From Aureimonas endophytica (GTDB taxonomy: Bacteria > Pseudomonadota > Alphaproteobacteria > Rhizobiales > Rhizobiaceae): a stretch of 64,000 nucleotides of DNA. Numbering within the stretch: position 1 is the first letter of the stretch; every line of letters begins with the position of its first letter. The DNA lies in NCBI RefSeq assembly GCF_014642635.1, contig NZ_BMIQ01000002.1, positions 186,001 to 250,000 of the forward strand, in the 5' to 3' direction. The translations under genes were made by a program, and so were the position numbers. Below are positions 27,421 to 37,734 of the stretch, piece after piece. The notes beneath the pieces are model-generated. The model searched no databases and was not told where the DNA came from. It was given only the letters and a program-made list of their open reading frames with translations.

Positions 27421-28223
27421 GCGCGCTTCGCGCCCATCTGCCGGCCGCCGCGCCGGAGCGCTCGGATCCGCCGCTCGAACGGCGGCGCATCGGCGGGATC
27501 GCGGTCGCGGCCACCGATGCCGGCACCGCCATCGGCCTTCTGGAGGAGCGCCTCGACGATCTGCGCTTCACCAAGGTCGCCTTCGCCAATGCCCATTGCG
27601 TCAATGTCGCCAGCGACAGCTCGGACTATCGCCAATGCCTCGGCGACTTCACGGTCTTCGCCGACGGCGTCGGGGTCGATCTCGCCTCGAAGCTGCTCTA
27701 CGGCGTGCCTTTCCCGGAAAATCTCAACGGCACCGACTTCGTGCCGAAGCTCCTGAAGCGGATGTCGGGCCGCCGCCGGGTGGCGCTGGTCGGCGCCGCG
27801 CCCGGCGTCGCGGAGGACGCGGCGCGCAATCTCGCGGCCCGCTTCCCCCGGCACGAATTCGTGGTCGCCTCGCACGGCTTCTTCAAGCCCGGGCTGGAGA
27901 CCGAGATCGTGCTTGCCCGTCTGCGCCGCCTGTCGCCGGACATCACGCTCGTCGCCCTCGGCGTGCCGCGCCAGGAGCTCTTCATCGCGGAGCGCCTCAC
28001 CCTTCGCGAGACGACGGTCGCGATCGGCGTCGGCGCGCTGTTGGATTTCCTGTCCGGCCGGGTGCCGCGCGCGCCGCCGCTCTGGCGCACGCTCAGGCTG
28101 GAATGGGTGCACCGGCTGCTGAACGAGCCCTCGCGGCTCTGGCGCCGCTACATTCTCGGCAATCCGCGCTTTCTCCTCGGCGTCCTGGCCGACTGGAACC
28201 GGCGGCGGACCGTAAAGGGCTGA
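27417..28223 (+). CDS. WecG/TagA/CpsF family (GT26) glycosyltransferase
   Basis: This 268-residue protein has the family landmarks FADGVGVDLASKLL, NGTDFVPKLL, VALVGAAPGVAE and VALGVPRQELFI, then GVGALLDFLSGRVPRAP. GT26 enzymes transfer UDP-ManNAc(A)-type or related sugars to a lipid-linked acceptor, typically as an early glycosyl transfer. The start is GTG at 27417, overlapping the preceding stop (GTGA), which indicates coupling to the GT4 gene. Confidence 0.9.
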   Translation: MSALRAHLPAAAPERSDPPLERRRIGGIAVAATDAGTAIGLLEERLDDLRFTKVAFANAHCVNVASDSSDYRQCLGDFTVFADGVGVDLASKLLYGVPFPENLNGTDFVPKLLKRMSGRRRVALVGAAPGVAEDAARNLAARFPRHEFVVASHGFFKPGLETEIVLARLRRLSPDITLVALGVPRQELFIAERLTLRETTVAIGVGALLDFLSGRVPRAPPLWRTLRLEWVHRLLNEPSRLWRRYILGNPRFLLGVLADWNRRRTVKG

Positions 28224-28228
28224 CACCA

Positions 28229-29107
28229 TTGCGCACCGCCATCGTCACGGCGAGCTATCGCGGCGATCTGGAGCGCTGCCGGCTGCTCTGCGAAAGCATC
28301 GACCGGCATGTTTCCGGCCATACGCGCCATCTGATCCTGGTCGAGGAGCGCGACCGCGCGCTTTTCGCGCCGCTCGCCGGACCGAAGCGCGAGATCGTCG
28401 GCGAGCGGGCGCTGCTGCCCGCCTGGCTGCGGCCCGTTCCCGATCCGACGCGGCTCGGACGCCGCCGCCTCTGGCTGTCGCCCTTCGGCCCGCCGCTGCG
28501 CGGCTGGCACGTGCAGCAGCTGCGCCGCATCGCCGCCGCGCGCCGGATGCCGGAAGAGGTGATGCTGTCCTGCGATTCCGACGTCGTCTTCGTGAAGCCC
28601 TTCGACGCCGCGCGCCTGCAACGGGACGGCGCGGTGCGCTTCCACCGCCAGCCGCGCGGCTTCGACGACATCATCCCGGGCTTTCGCGCCGACCACCGGC
28701 GCTGGTCGGCGCGCGCCGCCGATCTTCTCGGCATCGCCGCACCGCGCGAGGTCGCGACCGGCTATATCGCCACCTGCATCGCCTGGCGCACCGACACGAT
28801 CCGGGCCCTCGCCGAGCGGATCGAGACCGTGACCGGCCGCCCGGCGCTCGCCGCGCTCGCCGCCGACCGGGCGCTCTCGGAATGCACGATCTACGGCCGC
28901 TTCGTCGACGAGGTGGAGAACCGGCCGACCCGCCATTTCGCCGAGCCGGAGTCGCTCTGCCGCGTCTACTGGGACGGGGCGGCGATGGGGGAGGGGGATC
29001 TCGCCGCCTTCGTCGCGGCGCTCGGTCCCGAGGAGGTGGCGATCGGCATCCAGTCCTTCACCGGCACCGATCCCGATCTCATCCGCCGCGCCGCTAGGCT
29101 GCGCTGA
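28229..29107 (+). CDS. DUF6492 family protein in exopolysaccharide locus
   Basis: This 292-residue protein has TAIVTASYRGDLERCRLLCESI at the N-terminus and a SCDSDVVFVKPF motif resembling the DxD metal site of GT-A transferases; ATGYIATCIAW follows. The family is uncharacterised, but the layout suggests a nucleotide-sugar transferase. The start is TTG at 28229 with AAAGGG upstream, 5 bases after the GT26 gene. Its 3' end overlaps the convergent flippase gene by 14 bases. A role in the local polysaccharide pathway is inferred. Confidence 0.7.
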   Translation: MRTAIVTASYRGDLERCRLLCESIDRHVSGHTRHLILVEERDRALFAPLAGPKREIVGERALLPAWLRPVPDPTRLGRRRLWLSPFGPPLRGWHVQQLRRIAAARRMPEEVMLSCDSDVVFVKPFDAARLQRDGAVRFHRQPRGFDDIIPGFRADHRRWSARAADLLGIAAPREVATGYIATCIAWRTDTIRALAERIETVTGRPALAALAADRALSECTIYGRFVDEVENRPTRHFAEPESLCRVYWDGAAMGEGDLAAFVAALGPEEVAIGIQSFTGTDPDLIRRAARLR

Positions 29108-30401
29108 GCACCCGGCGCCGCAAGGCCGGCCAGCCGCGCAGGCGGCCGTCGAAGGCGAGATAGGTCGCCGTTCCCGAGGCGAGCCAGAGCGCCAGGAACA
29201 ATCCGTTCAGCTCGACGATCCACCCGGTGGCCGCCGCGTCGGCGCCGCCGAGCACGAGGGTCAGCAGCGCCGCCTTCAGCGCGCCGACAAGCGCCAGGAT
29301 CACGGCGCGGATCGCCGTCAGGCCGCGCGCATAGAGCAGTTCGCTGTGATATTCGACGATGTTGCGGAAGGCCGGCACGAGAAGCGCCGCGCCGACGAGC
29401 GGCGCCGCGTCGGCGACGTTGCGGCCGAGCGCGTTCGGCGCGATCGCGAGGAGGAGCGCGATCGCCGCGAGGCCGCCGACCGAGACGGCCGCGATGGCGC
29501 CCTCGATCAGGCCGCGCCGGCTCCAGCTCGCCAGCCAACCGGGCATCCGCATCAGCCTTTGCACCACCATCGTGTTGAAGGCCCGCACCGGCAGGGCGGT
29601 GAGGTCGATGAGCCGCATCAGGATGGCGTAGAGGCCGGCGATCTCCGGGCCGCCGATCGAGAGGACGAGCAGCTTGTCGAGCTCCGACTGGAGATAGAAG
29701 ACGACCTCCGCCGCCGCGACCGCGAGCGCGTCCCGCCAGCGGGCGAAGGTCACGCGAGCCGCGAGGCGCAGCCGGGTGCGCGGATAGAAGAGCGCATAGG
29801 CGAGAAGCATCGAGAGGGCGTTGGCCCCCATATAGGCGAGCGCCCAGCCGGTCAGCGAATGGGTCGCCGCGAACGCGAAGAGGACGGCGGCGAGCGCGCG
29901 GATCGCCGTGCCGAGAATGACCAGCATCGCCGCCCGGCCGAAGCGCCCGAGCCCGTTATTGACGATGCAGACGACTTCCAGCGGCCGCCAGAACAGGACC
30001 TCCGCCGCGACGACGGCCGCGAAGGCGGCGAGCGGCATGGCCGGCGCGAAGACGGCCAGATAGAAGCTGCCGGCGACGAGCGCGACGAGAGGCAGGGAGA
30101 CGAGGAAGGCGATAAGGAAGCCGACCGTATAGGCGCCGACCAGCCGGCGCTTCACCGTCGCGGCGCGGTAGAGCGGCGAGACGAAGCCGAAGCCGGCGAT
30201 GCGCGACAGAAGGACGCCCGTCGCCGAGGCGGTGGCGAAGAGGCCGAAATCGCCGACGCTGAGGCTGTTGGCGATCGAGACGAAATAGGCGAGCGAGATC
30301 ACCAGCCGCCCGGCCGAGCCGCCGACGAGATGGGCGAAGGCGGTGAGCTGGCTTAACTCGCCGCTAAGCTTTCCCCTCAAGACTCGTCCGAGACCCTGCA
30401 T
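29094..30401 (-). CDS. Polysaccharide flippase (Wzx/MATE-like)
   Basis: This 435-residue protein is almost entirely hydrophobic and fits about 12 transmembrane helices, with short charged loops. The pattern GDFGLFATASATGVLLSRIA near the second helix resembles the Wzx/PST family exporters that flip undecaprenyl-linked repeat units across the inner membrane. It is convergent with the DUF6492 gene and divergent from the GH10 gene with only 32 bases between starts. GGAGG lies upstream of the ATG. Confidence 0.8.
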   Translation of the reverse strand: MQGLGRVLRGKLSGELSQLTAFAHLVGGSAGRLVISLAYFVSIANSLSVGDFGLFATASATGVLLSRIAGFGFVSPLYRAATVKRRLVGAYTVGFLIAFLVSLPLVALVAGSFYLAVFAPAMPLAAFAAVVAAEVLFWRPLEVVCIVNNGLGRFGRAAMLVILGTAIRALAAVLFAFAATHSLTGWALAYMGANALSMLLAYALFYPRTRLRLAARVTFARWRDALAVAAAEVVFYLQSELDKLLVLSIGGPEIAGLYAILMRLIDLTALPVRAFNTMVVQRLMRMPGWLASWSRRGLIEGAIAAVSVGGLAAIALLLAIAPNALGRNVADAAPLVGAALLVPAFRNIVEYHSELLYARGLTAIRAVILALVGALKAALLTLVLGGADAAATGWIVELNGLFLALWLASGTATYLAFDGRLRGWPALRRRVLSAA

Positions 30402-30433
30402 GGTCGCCCATTTCCTCCGACGGCGGAACCTCC

Positions 30434-31558
30434 ATGACCGAAGACGGCGAGCCGCGCGGCAGGCGGGAAGTCCCGGCGATCCTGGCGGCGAAGACTAGCG
30501 GCGGAAGCTTAACGCGCCGTTCGCTGCTCGCCGGCGGCACGCTCGCCCTCGCCGGCATGCCGATGGCACAGGCCGCGTCGCCGCGTCCGGCGCGGCGCGT
30601 GCCCTTCGGCGCGGCCATGCAGGCCGAGCATCTCGGCGATGCCCGCTATCGCGCCCTGTTCCGCGCGCATTGCGACCTCGTCCTGCCGATGAACGAGTTG
30701 AAGTTCGGCCTCGTCCATCCCGAACCCGAGCGCTTCGACTTCGCGCCCGCCGACGCCGTCCTGGACCTCGCCCGTGCCGAAGGCCAGGACGCGCGCGGCC
30801 ATGCGGTGATCTGGTGGAACGAGGTGCCGCCCTGGCTCGCCGCCGTCACCGAGCCGGGCGCGGCCGAGCGCGCGCTGCGCCAGCATGTCGAGACCGTGGT
30901 CGGACGCTATGCCGGCCGCCTCGCGAGCTGGGACGTCGTCAACGAGGTCGTGGCGCACGAGGCGCCGCCGGACGCCCCCTTGCGCGACACGGTCTGGCTG
31001 CGCGCCCTCGGGCCCCGGCACATTCCGCTCGCCTTCGCGGCGGTGGCTACGGCCGATCCCCAGGCGAAGCTGGTCCTCAACGACTACGATCTCGAATTCG
31101 AGGGAGACCGCTACGACCGCCGGCGGGCAACCGTCCTCGAAATCGTCCGCCAGTTGCAGGAGGCCGGACTCCGTATCGACGCGGTCGGCATCCAGGGCCA
31201 TCTCTATGCCGAGAAGCGCATCGACATCCCGGCGCTGGCGGCCTTCGGCGCGGCGCTGAGGCGGCTCGGCATCGCGCTGATGGTGACCGAGCTCGACGTC
31301 ATCGACTGGCGGATCCCGGGCGGCGCGGCGGCGCAGGACGCCGCTGCCGCGCGGATCGTCGGCGATTTCCTGGAGGGCGTCTTCGCCGCCGGGCGGCCCG
31401 CCGCCGTCATCGCCTGGGGCCTGACCGACCGCTACAGCTGGGTGGACGACGCGATGCCCCATGCCGACGGCACGCCCTCGCGCCCCTTGCCCTTCGACGC
31501 GGACTATCGTCCGAAACCCTGGTTCGACCTCATCGAGCGCCGATTGCGGGACGGCTGA
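30434..31558 (+). CDS. GH10 endo-1,4-beta-xylanase-like glycoside hydrolase, Tat exported
   Basis: This 374-residue secreted enzyme has a twin-arginine signal (TRRSLLAGGTLALAG, cleavage probably after AQA near residue 48), then a GH10 TIM barrel. The acid/base Glu is at 171 in WDVVNEV and the nucleophile Glu at 286 in VTELDV; GHAVIWWNEVPPW is the conserved third-strand segment. The family cleaves beta-1,4-xylan or related chains. Its position between flippase and copolymerase genes suggests it trims or turns over the exported polysaccharide, or that the polymer is xylan-like. That link is inference. Confidence 0.88.
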   Translation: MTEDGEPRGRREVPAILAAKTSGGSLTRRSLLAGGTLALAGMPMAQAASPRPARRVPFGAAMQAEHLGDARYRALFRAHCDLVLPMNELKFGLVHPEPERFDFAPADAVLDLARAEGQDARGHAVIWWNEVPPWLAAVTEPGAAERALRQHVETVVGRYAGRLASWDVVNEVVAHEAPPDAPLRDTVWLRALGPRHIPLAFAAVATADPQAKLVLNDYDLEFEGDRYDRRRATVLEIVRQLQEAGLRIDAVGIQGHLYAEKRIDIPALAAFGAALRRLGIALMVTELDVIDWRIPGGAAAQDAAAARIVGDFLEGVFAAGRPAAVIAWGLTDRYSWVDDAMPHADGTPSRPLPFDADYRPKPWFDLIERRLRDG

Positions 31559-31670
31559 GGTCCCGGCCTTCGGCGGCCGGGCGCTTACGCTTCGTTAAGG
31601 ATGTTTTCGTTTTTCTTCCCTAGGGTCGAGACCTCAAACCCGAGACACCCGCAGCAACCGGCGCGCCTCC

Positions 31671-33536
31671 ATGTTCACCTCGATCGATCCGCAGGGATCG
31701 GCCACCGCCGAGCCGAAATCCGCGCCCGACAGCGCCGCCTCGGCCTATCGCGGGCCGGAGCGCCGACGCTCGGTCGCGGCCCTTTTCGATCCGATCTATG
31801 TCGGCCGCTTCGTCTGGCGCTGCCGCTGGCTCGTCGCCTCCACGACGCTGGCGGGGCTGGGCTTCGCCGCGACGCTCGCCGTGACGACGCCGAAGGACTA
31901 TGTCGCCGAGTCCCAGATCCTGGTCGATCCGCGCGACATCAAGGTGGTGCAGAACGAGGTGGCGCCGAACGCGCTGCCATCCGACGCGACGTTGGCGCTG
32001 ATCGAGAGCCAGACGGCGGTGGTGACCTCCGACCGCGTGCTGTCCGGCGTCATCGCGCGGACCGGCCTCGCCGAGGACCCGGAATTCAACGGCACCGCCA
32101 AGGGCAATCTCCTCCAGCGCCTCCTGCCGCAGGGCGCCGAGCCGCCCGCCGGCGATCGCGCCGCGATCGTCAACCAGGCGCTGCGCCGGGCGCTCACCGT
32201 CACGCGCGAGCCGAAGAGCTTCATCGTCCACCTGTCGATGAAGACGCAAGACCCGGAGAAGTCGGCGCGCCTCGCCAATGCGCTGTCCGACGCCTTCATC
32301 GCCGAGCTTGGCCATATCCAGTCCGACACCGCGCGCCGCGCCACGGTCGCCCTGTCGTCCCGGCTGAACGAGCTGCGCCGCAGCGTGGTCGAGGCGGAAG
32401 GCAAGGTGGAGGACTACAAGAACCAGAACGCCCTGATCGGCGTGAACGGCCGGCTCGTCGACGACGACTATATCACCCGCACCAATGACGAACTGGCGCG
32501 CGTCCGGGCGACGATCGCCGCCCTGCGCGTCAAGGCGGCCTCGCTGAGGAATGCCAGGCTCGACGACGTGCTGCGCGGCGGCCTGCCGGAGGAGATCGGC
32601 TCGGACGCGCTGACGCGGCTGCGCCAGGGCTATGCCGATCTCATGCAACAGGCCTCGAGCCTCGCGGTGAAGCTCGGGCCGCGCCATCCCCAGCGCATGG
32701 CGGCGGAAAGCGCGCTCGGTTCCGCCCGGGATTCGATCCGCCACGAGCTCGACCGCATCGTGTCGGCGGGACAAGTGGAGCTCACGCGGGCGGAGGCGAC
32801 GGAGCGCGACCTGTCGCGGCAGGTGAGCGACCTCAAGGCGAAGCAGGCCGAGACCAGCGGCTCCTTCGTCAAGCTGCGCGAATTGGAGCGCGAGGTCGAA
32901 GCCTCGCGCGCCGTCTACGAGGCCTTTCTTCTGCGCGCCCGCGAGACCAGCGAGCAGGAAAGCCTCAATACCGCGAATATCCGGGTGATCAGCGAGGCTG
33001 TGCCGCCGCTGAAGGCGACCGGCGCCTCGGTGAAGCTGGTGACGGTGGCCGGCGCCATCGCGGGCTTCCTGCTGGGTGCGGGGCTGGCGGCGGCCCTCGC
33101 CATGCTGCGCCTCGTCATCGGCTTCCTGCGCCAGGATCGCCGGGGCGCGGGCGGCGCCGGCCGCGCCATCTGGACGGAGGCCGAGCGGGCCGCCAATCGC
33201 CGCGCGATGGCGGCCGCCGCCGCCGCTGAGTCCCCCATGCCGGCCGCCACCGAGAAGTCCGCGCCCGTTCCGCCGCAGCCGGTCGCTCGCCCTGCCGTCT
33301 CGGCCCCGATGCCGGTCCCGGCGCCCAGTCCGGAGGATGCGGCACCGCTCGGCCGCGCGGCGCTGCGCGAGCGCATCCGCGCCCTCGCGGCGGCACAGGA
33401 CGGCGTCCCGCCGCGACAGGAGGGCATGGCGGCCGAGGCGATCCGCCGCCAGCTTCTCGACGTGCGGGATTCCGTCGCCGAATTCAGGCGCGAGCGCCAG
33501 GGCGAGGTGCCGCGCCGGATGGGCGGACGCGTCTAG
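31671..33536 (+). CDS. Wzz/ExoP-like polysaccharide copolymerase without kinase domain
   Basis: This 621-residue inner-membrane protein has a first membrane helix near residue 60, a Wzz domain ([17 protein letters not shown]), a long periplasmic coiled-coil region and a GNVR-type segment ([22 protein letters not shown]). A second helix lies near 460. ExoP/Wzc proteins normally continue into a tyrosine autokinase, but here the C-terminus is a Pro/Ala-rich tail with no Walker A motif. It would control chain length and couple polymerisation to export. No separate kinase gene lies nearby. Confidence 0.85.
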   Translation: MFTSIDPQGSATAEPKSAPDSAASAYRGPERRRSVAALFDPIYVGRFVWRCRWLVASTTLAGLGFAATLAVTTPKDYVAESQILVDPRDIKVVQNEVAPNALPSDATLALIESQTAVVTSDRVLSGVIARTGLAEDPEFNGTAKGNLLQRLLPQGAEPPAGDRAAIVNQALRRALTVTREPKSFIVHLSMKTQDPEKSARLANALSDAFIAELGHIQSDTARRATVALSSRLNELRRSVVEAEGKVEDYKNQNALIGVNGRLVDDDYITRTNDELARVRATIAALRVKAASLRNARLDDVLRGGLPEEIGSDALTRLRQGYADLMQQASSLAVKLGPRHPQRMAAESALGSARDSIRHELDRIVSAGQVELTRAEATERDLSRQVSDLKAKQAETSGSFVKLRELEREVEASRAVYEAFLLRARETSEQESLNTANIRVISEAVPPLKATGASVKLVTVAGAIAGFLLGAGLAAALAMLRLVIGFLRQDRRGAGGAGRAIWTEAERAANRRAMAAAAAAESPMPAATEKSAPVPPQPVARPAVSAPMPVPAPSPEDAAPLGRAALRERIRALAAAQDGVPPRQEGMAAEAIRRQLLDVRDSVAEFRRERQGEVPRRMGGRV

Positions 33537-33554
33537 CGCCCGCTTATCCGAAGA

Positions 33555-35378
33555 TCAGAGCCCGAAGACGCTGGCGCCGAGGCTCGCGTCGCCCACCGCC
33601 GCGCGGAAGGGCGCGAAAAGCTCGCGGCCGAGACCGAACTCGTTGCCCGAAAGATCGGCCTCCGCCACCGCGCGTGCCGCCAGCACCGCCGGATCGACCA
33701 GGATTTCCAGCTTGCCGGTCTCGCCGTCGACGCGGATCAGGTCGCCGTCGCGCACCTTGCCGATCGTGCCGCCGGCCTTCGCCTCGGGCGTCACATGGAT
33801 CGCCGCCGGGATCTTGCCGGAGGCGCCCGACATGCGGCCGTCGGTCACGAGGGCGACCTTCTGGCCGCGATCCTGCAAGACGCCGAGCAGCGGCGTCAGC
33901 TTGTGGAGCTCCGGCATGCCGTTCGACTTCGGGCCCTGGAAGCGCACGACGGCGACGAAATCGCCCGTCAGCTCGCCGGCATCGAAGGCCTGCTTCAGCC
34001 CATCCTGGTCGTGGAAGACCCTGGCCGGCGCCTCGATGACGCGGCGCTCGGGCTTCACGGCGGAGACCTTGATCACCGCCTGACCCATATTGCCGGTCAT
34101 GATGCGCAGGCCGCCATTGGCGGAGAAGGGCTTGTCGGCCGTCGTCAGCACCTTCGGATCGCCGCTTTCCGCCGGCACCGGCACGCGCTCGACCGACTGG
34201 CCGTCCGCCCCGAGCCGCGCTTCCACCGTATAGCCCGAAAGGCCGGAACCCCAGGCGGTGCGCACGTCGTCATGCAGGAGCCCCTGGCTCAGCAATTCGC
34301 GGATGAGGAAGCCCATGCCGCCCGCCGCCTGGAAATGGTTCACGTCGGCGAGCCCGTTCGGATAGACGCGGGCGAGAAGCGGGGTCACGTCCGAGAGGTC
34401 GGAAATGTCCTGCCAGGTGAGGCGGATGCCGGCCGCCGCCGCCATGGCGACGAGATGCATCGTGTGATTGGTCGAGCCGCCGGTCGCATGGAGGCCGACG
34501 ACGCCGTTCACCACCGCCCGCTCGTCGACGACGAGACCGGCCGGCGTGTATTCGTTGCCGAGCGCGGTGATCGACAGCGCCCGGCGCGCCGCCTCGCGCG
34601 TCAGCGCCTCGCGCAGCGGCGTGCCCGGATTGACGAAGGACGAGCCCGGCAGGTGGAGACCCATGATCTCCATCAGCATCTGGTTGGAATTGGCCGTGCC
34701 GTAGAAGGTGCAGGTGCCGGGGCCGTGATAGGACTTCGATTCCGCTTCCAGAAGGGCGGCGCGGTCGACCTTGCCCTCGGCATAGAGCTGGCGCACGCGC
34801 GCCTTCTCGTCGTTCGGGATGCCGGAGGTCATCGGCCCGGCCGGCACGAAGATCGCCGGCAGATGGCCGAAGGACAGGGCGGCGATGACGAGGCCGGGCA
34901 CGATCTTGTCGCAGATGCCGAGATAGACGGCGGCGTCGAACATGTCGTGGCTGAGGCCGACGGCGGCGGCCATGGCGATCACGTCGCGGGAGAAGAGGCT
35001 CATCTCCATGCCCGTCTGGCCCTGCGTGACGCCGTCGCACATCGCGGGCACGCAGCCGGCGACCTGGGCGGTCGCGCCCATCTCGCGCGCCACCTGCCGG
35101 ATCACGTCCGGATAGGTCTCGTAGGGCTGGTGGGCGGAGAGCATGTCGTTATAGGCCGAGACAATGCCGAGATTGGCGGTGCGGTCGGCGGCGAGCCGCG
35201 CCTTGTCCTCCGGGCCGCAGGCGGCGAAGCCATGGGCGAGATTGCCGCAGGACAGGCGCGAGCGCTTCGGGCCTTCGGCGCCCTTGGCGAGGATGCGGGC
35301 GAGATAGGCCTCGCGCGTCGGCAGCGAGCGTTCGCGGATACGTTCGGTGATGGCCTCGATTCGACGGTCGGCGGTCAT
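33555..35378 (-). CDS. edd: Phosphogluconate dehydratase
   Basis: This 607-residue iron-sulfur enzyme of the IlvD/Edd family dehydrates 6-phosphogluconate to 2-keto-3-deoxy-6-phosphogluconate, the defining first step of the Entner-Doudoroff route. Recognisable regions are [36 protein letters not shown] (cluster-ligand Cys), [18 protein letters not shown] and [15 protein letters not shown]. Length is normal. It follows pgl by 4 bases, as part of a zwf-pgl-edd operon; the aldolase gene eda is not in the window. Confidence 0.97.
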   Translation of the reverse strand: MTADRRIEAITERIRERSLPTREAYLARILAKGAEGPKRSRLSCGNLAHGFAACGPEDKARLAADRTANLGIVSAYNDMLSAHQPYETYPDVIRQVAREMGATAQVAGCVPAMCDGVTQGQTGMEMSLFSRDVIAMAAAVGLSHDMFDAAVYLGICDKIVPGLVIAALSFGHLPAIFVPAGPMTSGIPNDEKARVRQLYAEGKVDRAALLEAESKSYHGPGTCTFYGTANSNQMLMEIMGLHLPGSSFVNPGTPLREALTREAARRALSITALGNEYTPAGLVVDERAVVNGVVGLHATGGSTNHTMHLVAMAAAAGIRLTWQDISDLSDVTPLLARVYPNGLADVNHFQAAGGMGFLIRELLSQGLLHDDVRTAWGSGLSGYTVEARLGADGQSVERVPVPAESGDPKVLTTADKPFSANGGLRIMTGNMGQAVIKVSAVKPERRVIEAPARVFHDQDGLKQAFDAGELTGDFVAVVRFQGPKSNGMPELHKLTPLLGVLQDRGQKVALVTDGRMSGASGKIPAAIHVTPEAKAGGTIGKVRDGDLIRVDGETGKLEILVDPAVLAARAVAEADLSGNEFGLGRELFAPFRAAVGDASLGASVFGL

Positions 35379-35382
35379 GGGA

Positions 35383-36093
35383 TCAGGCCTCGTCCGAGGG
35401 CAGGGGAGCCCAGAAGATTTGCAACGGAGTCTCGCGCGGCGCGGTGAGCACGGCGCGGACGGGATAGTCGGTGGCGGGGCCCGGCGCCTGCGCCGTCTCC
35501 AGCACCTTCAGCTTGGCCGCGCCCTCGATATGCAGCGCCAGGAAGCGGGCATCGGCGATGGCGGGCAGGGTGAGCGTGATGCGCGGCTCGCCGGCGCCGG
35601 GCGCGCGCATCGGCAGGACGGTCGCGTGGCAGGCCGGGTCGATCGCCTCGGCCAGGCGGTCGCCGCCCGGAAAGAACGAGGCCGTGTGCCCGTCCTCGCC
35701 CATGCCGAGGATCACGGCGTCGAAGGGGCGGGGCAGACGGGAGAACCGCGCCTCGATCTCCGGCAGCACCTCCTCCGGCGCCGGCACGTCCTCGTGCAGC
35801 GGCTCGAAGCGGGCGAGCGCCGCCGGGCCTTGCAGGAAATGGCGGCGCAGGAAGCCGGTATTGGAACGCTCGCTCGTCGCCGGCACCCAGCGCTCGTCGA
35901 CGAGGAGCACGGTGACGCTCGCCCAGTCGATCTCGGCCTTGGCCAGCGTTTCGAGGAAGAGCTTCGGCGTCGAGCCGCCGGACACGACGAGGGTGGCCGA
36001 GCCGCGGGTCGCGATGCCGCCCGCGAGCACGGCCGCGACCCCCGTCGCCAGCGCTTCGGCAAGCGCGCCCCGGGTCTCATAGCGATGCAGCAT
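35383..36093 (-). CDS. pgl: 6-phosphogluconolactonase
   Basis: This 236-residue enzyme hydrolyses 6-phosphogluconolactone, linking Zwf and Edd. Family motifs include [34 protein letters not shown] and [16 protein letters not shown], the last holding the catalytic His. The start at 36093 is chosen because GGAG lies about 8 bases upstream; the in-frame ATG at 36108 is less well placed. Confidence 0.94.
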   Translation of the reverse strand: MLHRYETRGALAEALATGVAAVLAGGIATRGSATLVVSGGSTPKLFLETLAKAEIDWASVTVLLVDERWVPATSERSNTGFLRRHFLQGPAALARFEPLHEDVPAPEEVLPEIEARFSRLPRPFDAVILGMGEDGHTASFFPGGDRLAEAIDPACHATVLPMRAPGAGEPRITLTLPAIADARFLALHIEGAAKLKVLETAQAPGPATDYPVRAVLTAPRETPLQIFWAPLPSDEA

Positions 36094-36195
36094 GCCGCTC
36101 TCCATCATGCCGCGCCGCTCGTCGATGGCGGCGCGTCCTTCGTGCCAGGATAGGGCGTGGCGGCGCGGCCAAGGGGCCGGGCCGCCGCGCGGATG

Positions 36196-37671
36196 TCATT
36201 CCGGCTCGTGCCAGGTCCGGCCGTCGCGCTCGATCAGCGCGATGGAGCTCGACGGGCCCCAGGTGCCGGAGGTGTAGCCCTGCGGCTTCATCGCGAGGTC
36301 TTCCCAGGACTTCAGGATCGGATCGACCCAGCGCCAGGCCGCCTCGACCTCGTCGCGCCGCATGAACAGCGTCTGGTTGCCGCGGATCACGTCCATCAGC
36401 AGGCGCTCGTAGGCGTCGGGATTGCGCGCCGAGAAGGAGGAGGCGAAGGTCATGTCCAGCGGCACGTGGCGCAGGCGCATGCCGCCCGGGCCCGGATCCT
36501 TGATCATCAGCCATTGCCGGATGCCCTCGTCGGGCTGGAGACGGATGACGAGCTGGTTCTGCTGCACCGCGCCGGCGGAGGCCTCGAAGATCGAATGCGG
36601 GATCGAGCGGAAGGTGACGACGATTTCCGACATGCGCTGCGTCAGCCGCTTGCCGGTGCGCAGGTAGAAGGGCACGCCGGCCCAGCGCCAGTTGCCGATC
36701 TCCGCCTTGATCGCGACGAAGGTCTCCGTGTCGCTCGGGCTGCCGAGATCCTCCAGATAGCCCTTCACCGCGCCGCCCGCCGAGGCGCCGGCGCGATACT
36801 GGCCGCGCACGGTGCGGCTCTCGACATTGCCGGCGTCGATCGGCGTCAGGGCGCGCAGAACCTTCAGCTTCTCGTCGCGCAGCGCGTCCGCCGTCATGGC
36901 CGAGGGCGGCTCCAGCGCCACGAGGCAGAGGAGCTGCAGGATATGGTTCTGCACCATGTCGCGCAGCGCGCCGGCCTTGTCGTAATAGGTGACGCGCCCT
37001 TCGAGGCCGACGGATTCGGCGACCGTGATCTGGACATGGTCGATATGGGTCGAGTTCCAGATCGGCTCGTAGAGGGCGTTGGCGAAGCGCAGCGCCATCA
37101 GGTTCTGCACCGTCTCCTTGCCGAGATAGTGGTCGATGCGGAAGATCTGGTCCTCGCGGAAATGGCGGCCGAGGACGGCGTTCAGCTCGTTGGCCGAATC
37201 GAGATCGCGGCCGACCGGCTTCTCGACCACGAGGCGCGTCTTGTCGTTGGACAGGCCCTTCTCGGCAATATGGGTGGCGATGTCGCCGAAGATCGCCGGG
37301 CTGACGGCGAGATAGAAGGCGCGGATGCGCTCGCCGCCCGCCTCGTCGAGCAGGGCGCGCAGCGCGTCCCAGCCATGGTCGGACCGGGCGTCGACCTCGC
37401 AATAATGGAGGCGCGACAGGAAGCGGGCGACGGCCTCCTCCTCGAGATGCGCCTCGCCGACGTGATCCTCCAGCGCCTTGCGCGCGAAGGTGCGGTAGTC
37501 CTCGTCGGAAACGGGGCTGCGCGAGGCGCCGATGATGCGCGACTCCGCCGGAATCTGGCCGTCGCGGTCGCGATGATAGAGGGCCGGCAGCAGCTTGCGT
37601 TCCGCGAGGTCGCCGCTTCCGCCGAAGACGACATAGTCGAACGGCTCGACCGGGATGATCTGGCTGGACAT
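36196..37671 (-). CDS. zwf: Glucose-6-phosphate dehydrogenase
   Basis: This 491-residue enzyme oxidises glucose 6-phosphate to the lactone with NADP(H) or NAD(H). The coenzyme site VVFGGSGDLAERKLLPALY is near residue 14, and the substrate/catalytic stretch RIDHYLGKETVQNL contains the active-site His. AGGAAAGGG precedes the ATG. It is the first gene of the zwf-pgl-edd cluster. Confidence 0.97.
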   Translation of the reverse strand: MSSQIIPVEPFDYVVFGGSGDLAERKLLPALYHRDRDGQIPAESRIIGASRSPVSDEDYRTFARKALEDHVGEAHLEEEAVARFLSRLHYCEVDARSDHGWDALRALLDEAGGERIRAFYLAVSPAIFGDIATHIAEKGLSNDKTRLVVEKPVGRDLDSANELNAVLGRHFREDQIFRIDHYLGKETVQNLMALRFANALYEPIWNSTHIDHVQITVAESVGLEGRVTYYDKAGALRDMVQNHILQLLCLVALEPPSAMTADALRDEKLKVLRALTPIDAGNVESRTVRGQYRAGASAGGAVKGYLEDLGSPSDTETFVAIKAEIGNWRWAGVPFYLRTGKRLTQRMSEIVVTFRSIPHSIFEASAGAVQQNQLVIRLQPDEGIRQWLMIKDPGPGGMRLRHVPLDMTFASSFSARNPDAYERLLMDVIRGNQTLFMRRDEVEAAWRWVDPILKSWEDLAMKPQGYTSGTWGPSSSIALIERDGRTWHEPE

Positions 37672-37724
37672 CGAACCCTTTCCTGCGAAGCCGAAGCACC
37701 GAGCAGCGACTCGACGCTCTAATC

Positions 37725-37734
37725 TAATCGATTA
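37725..37734. promoter_or_regulatory. Palindrome upstream of zwf
   Basis: TAATCGATTA is a perfect 10-base palindrome in an AT-rich island 53 bases before the zwf start, unusual in this GC-rich sequence. It could be part of a promoter or an operator for a carbon-metabolism regulator. There is no direct evidence. Confidence 0.3.

Noticed and set aside
30353-30367. CtrA-like TTAA-7-CTAA site
   Set aside because: It has one mismatch and lies inside the flippase coding sequence; in a 64 kb window such a match is expected by chance.
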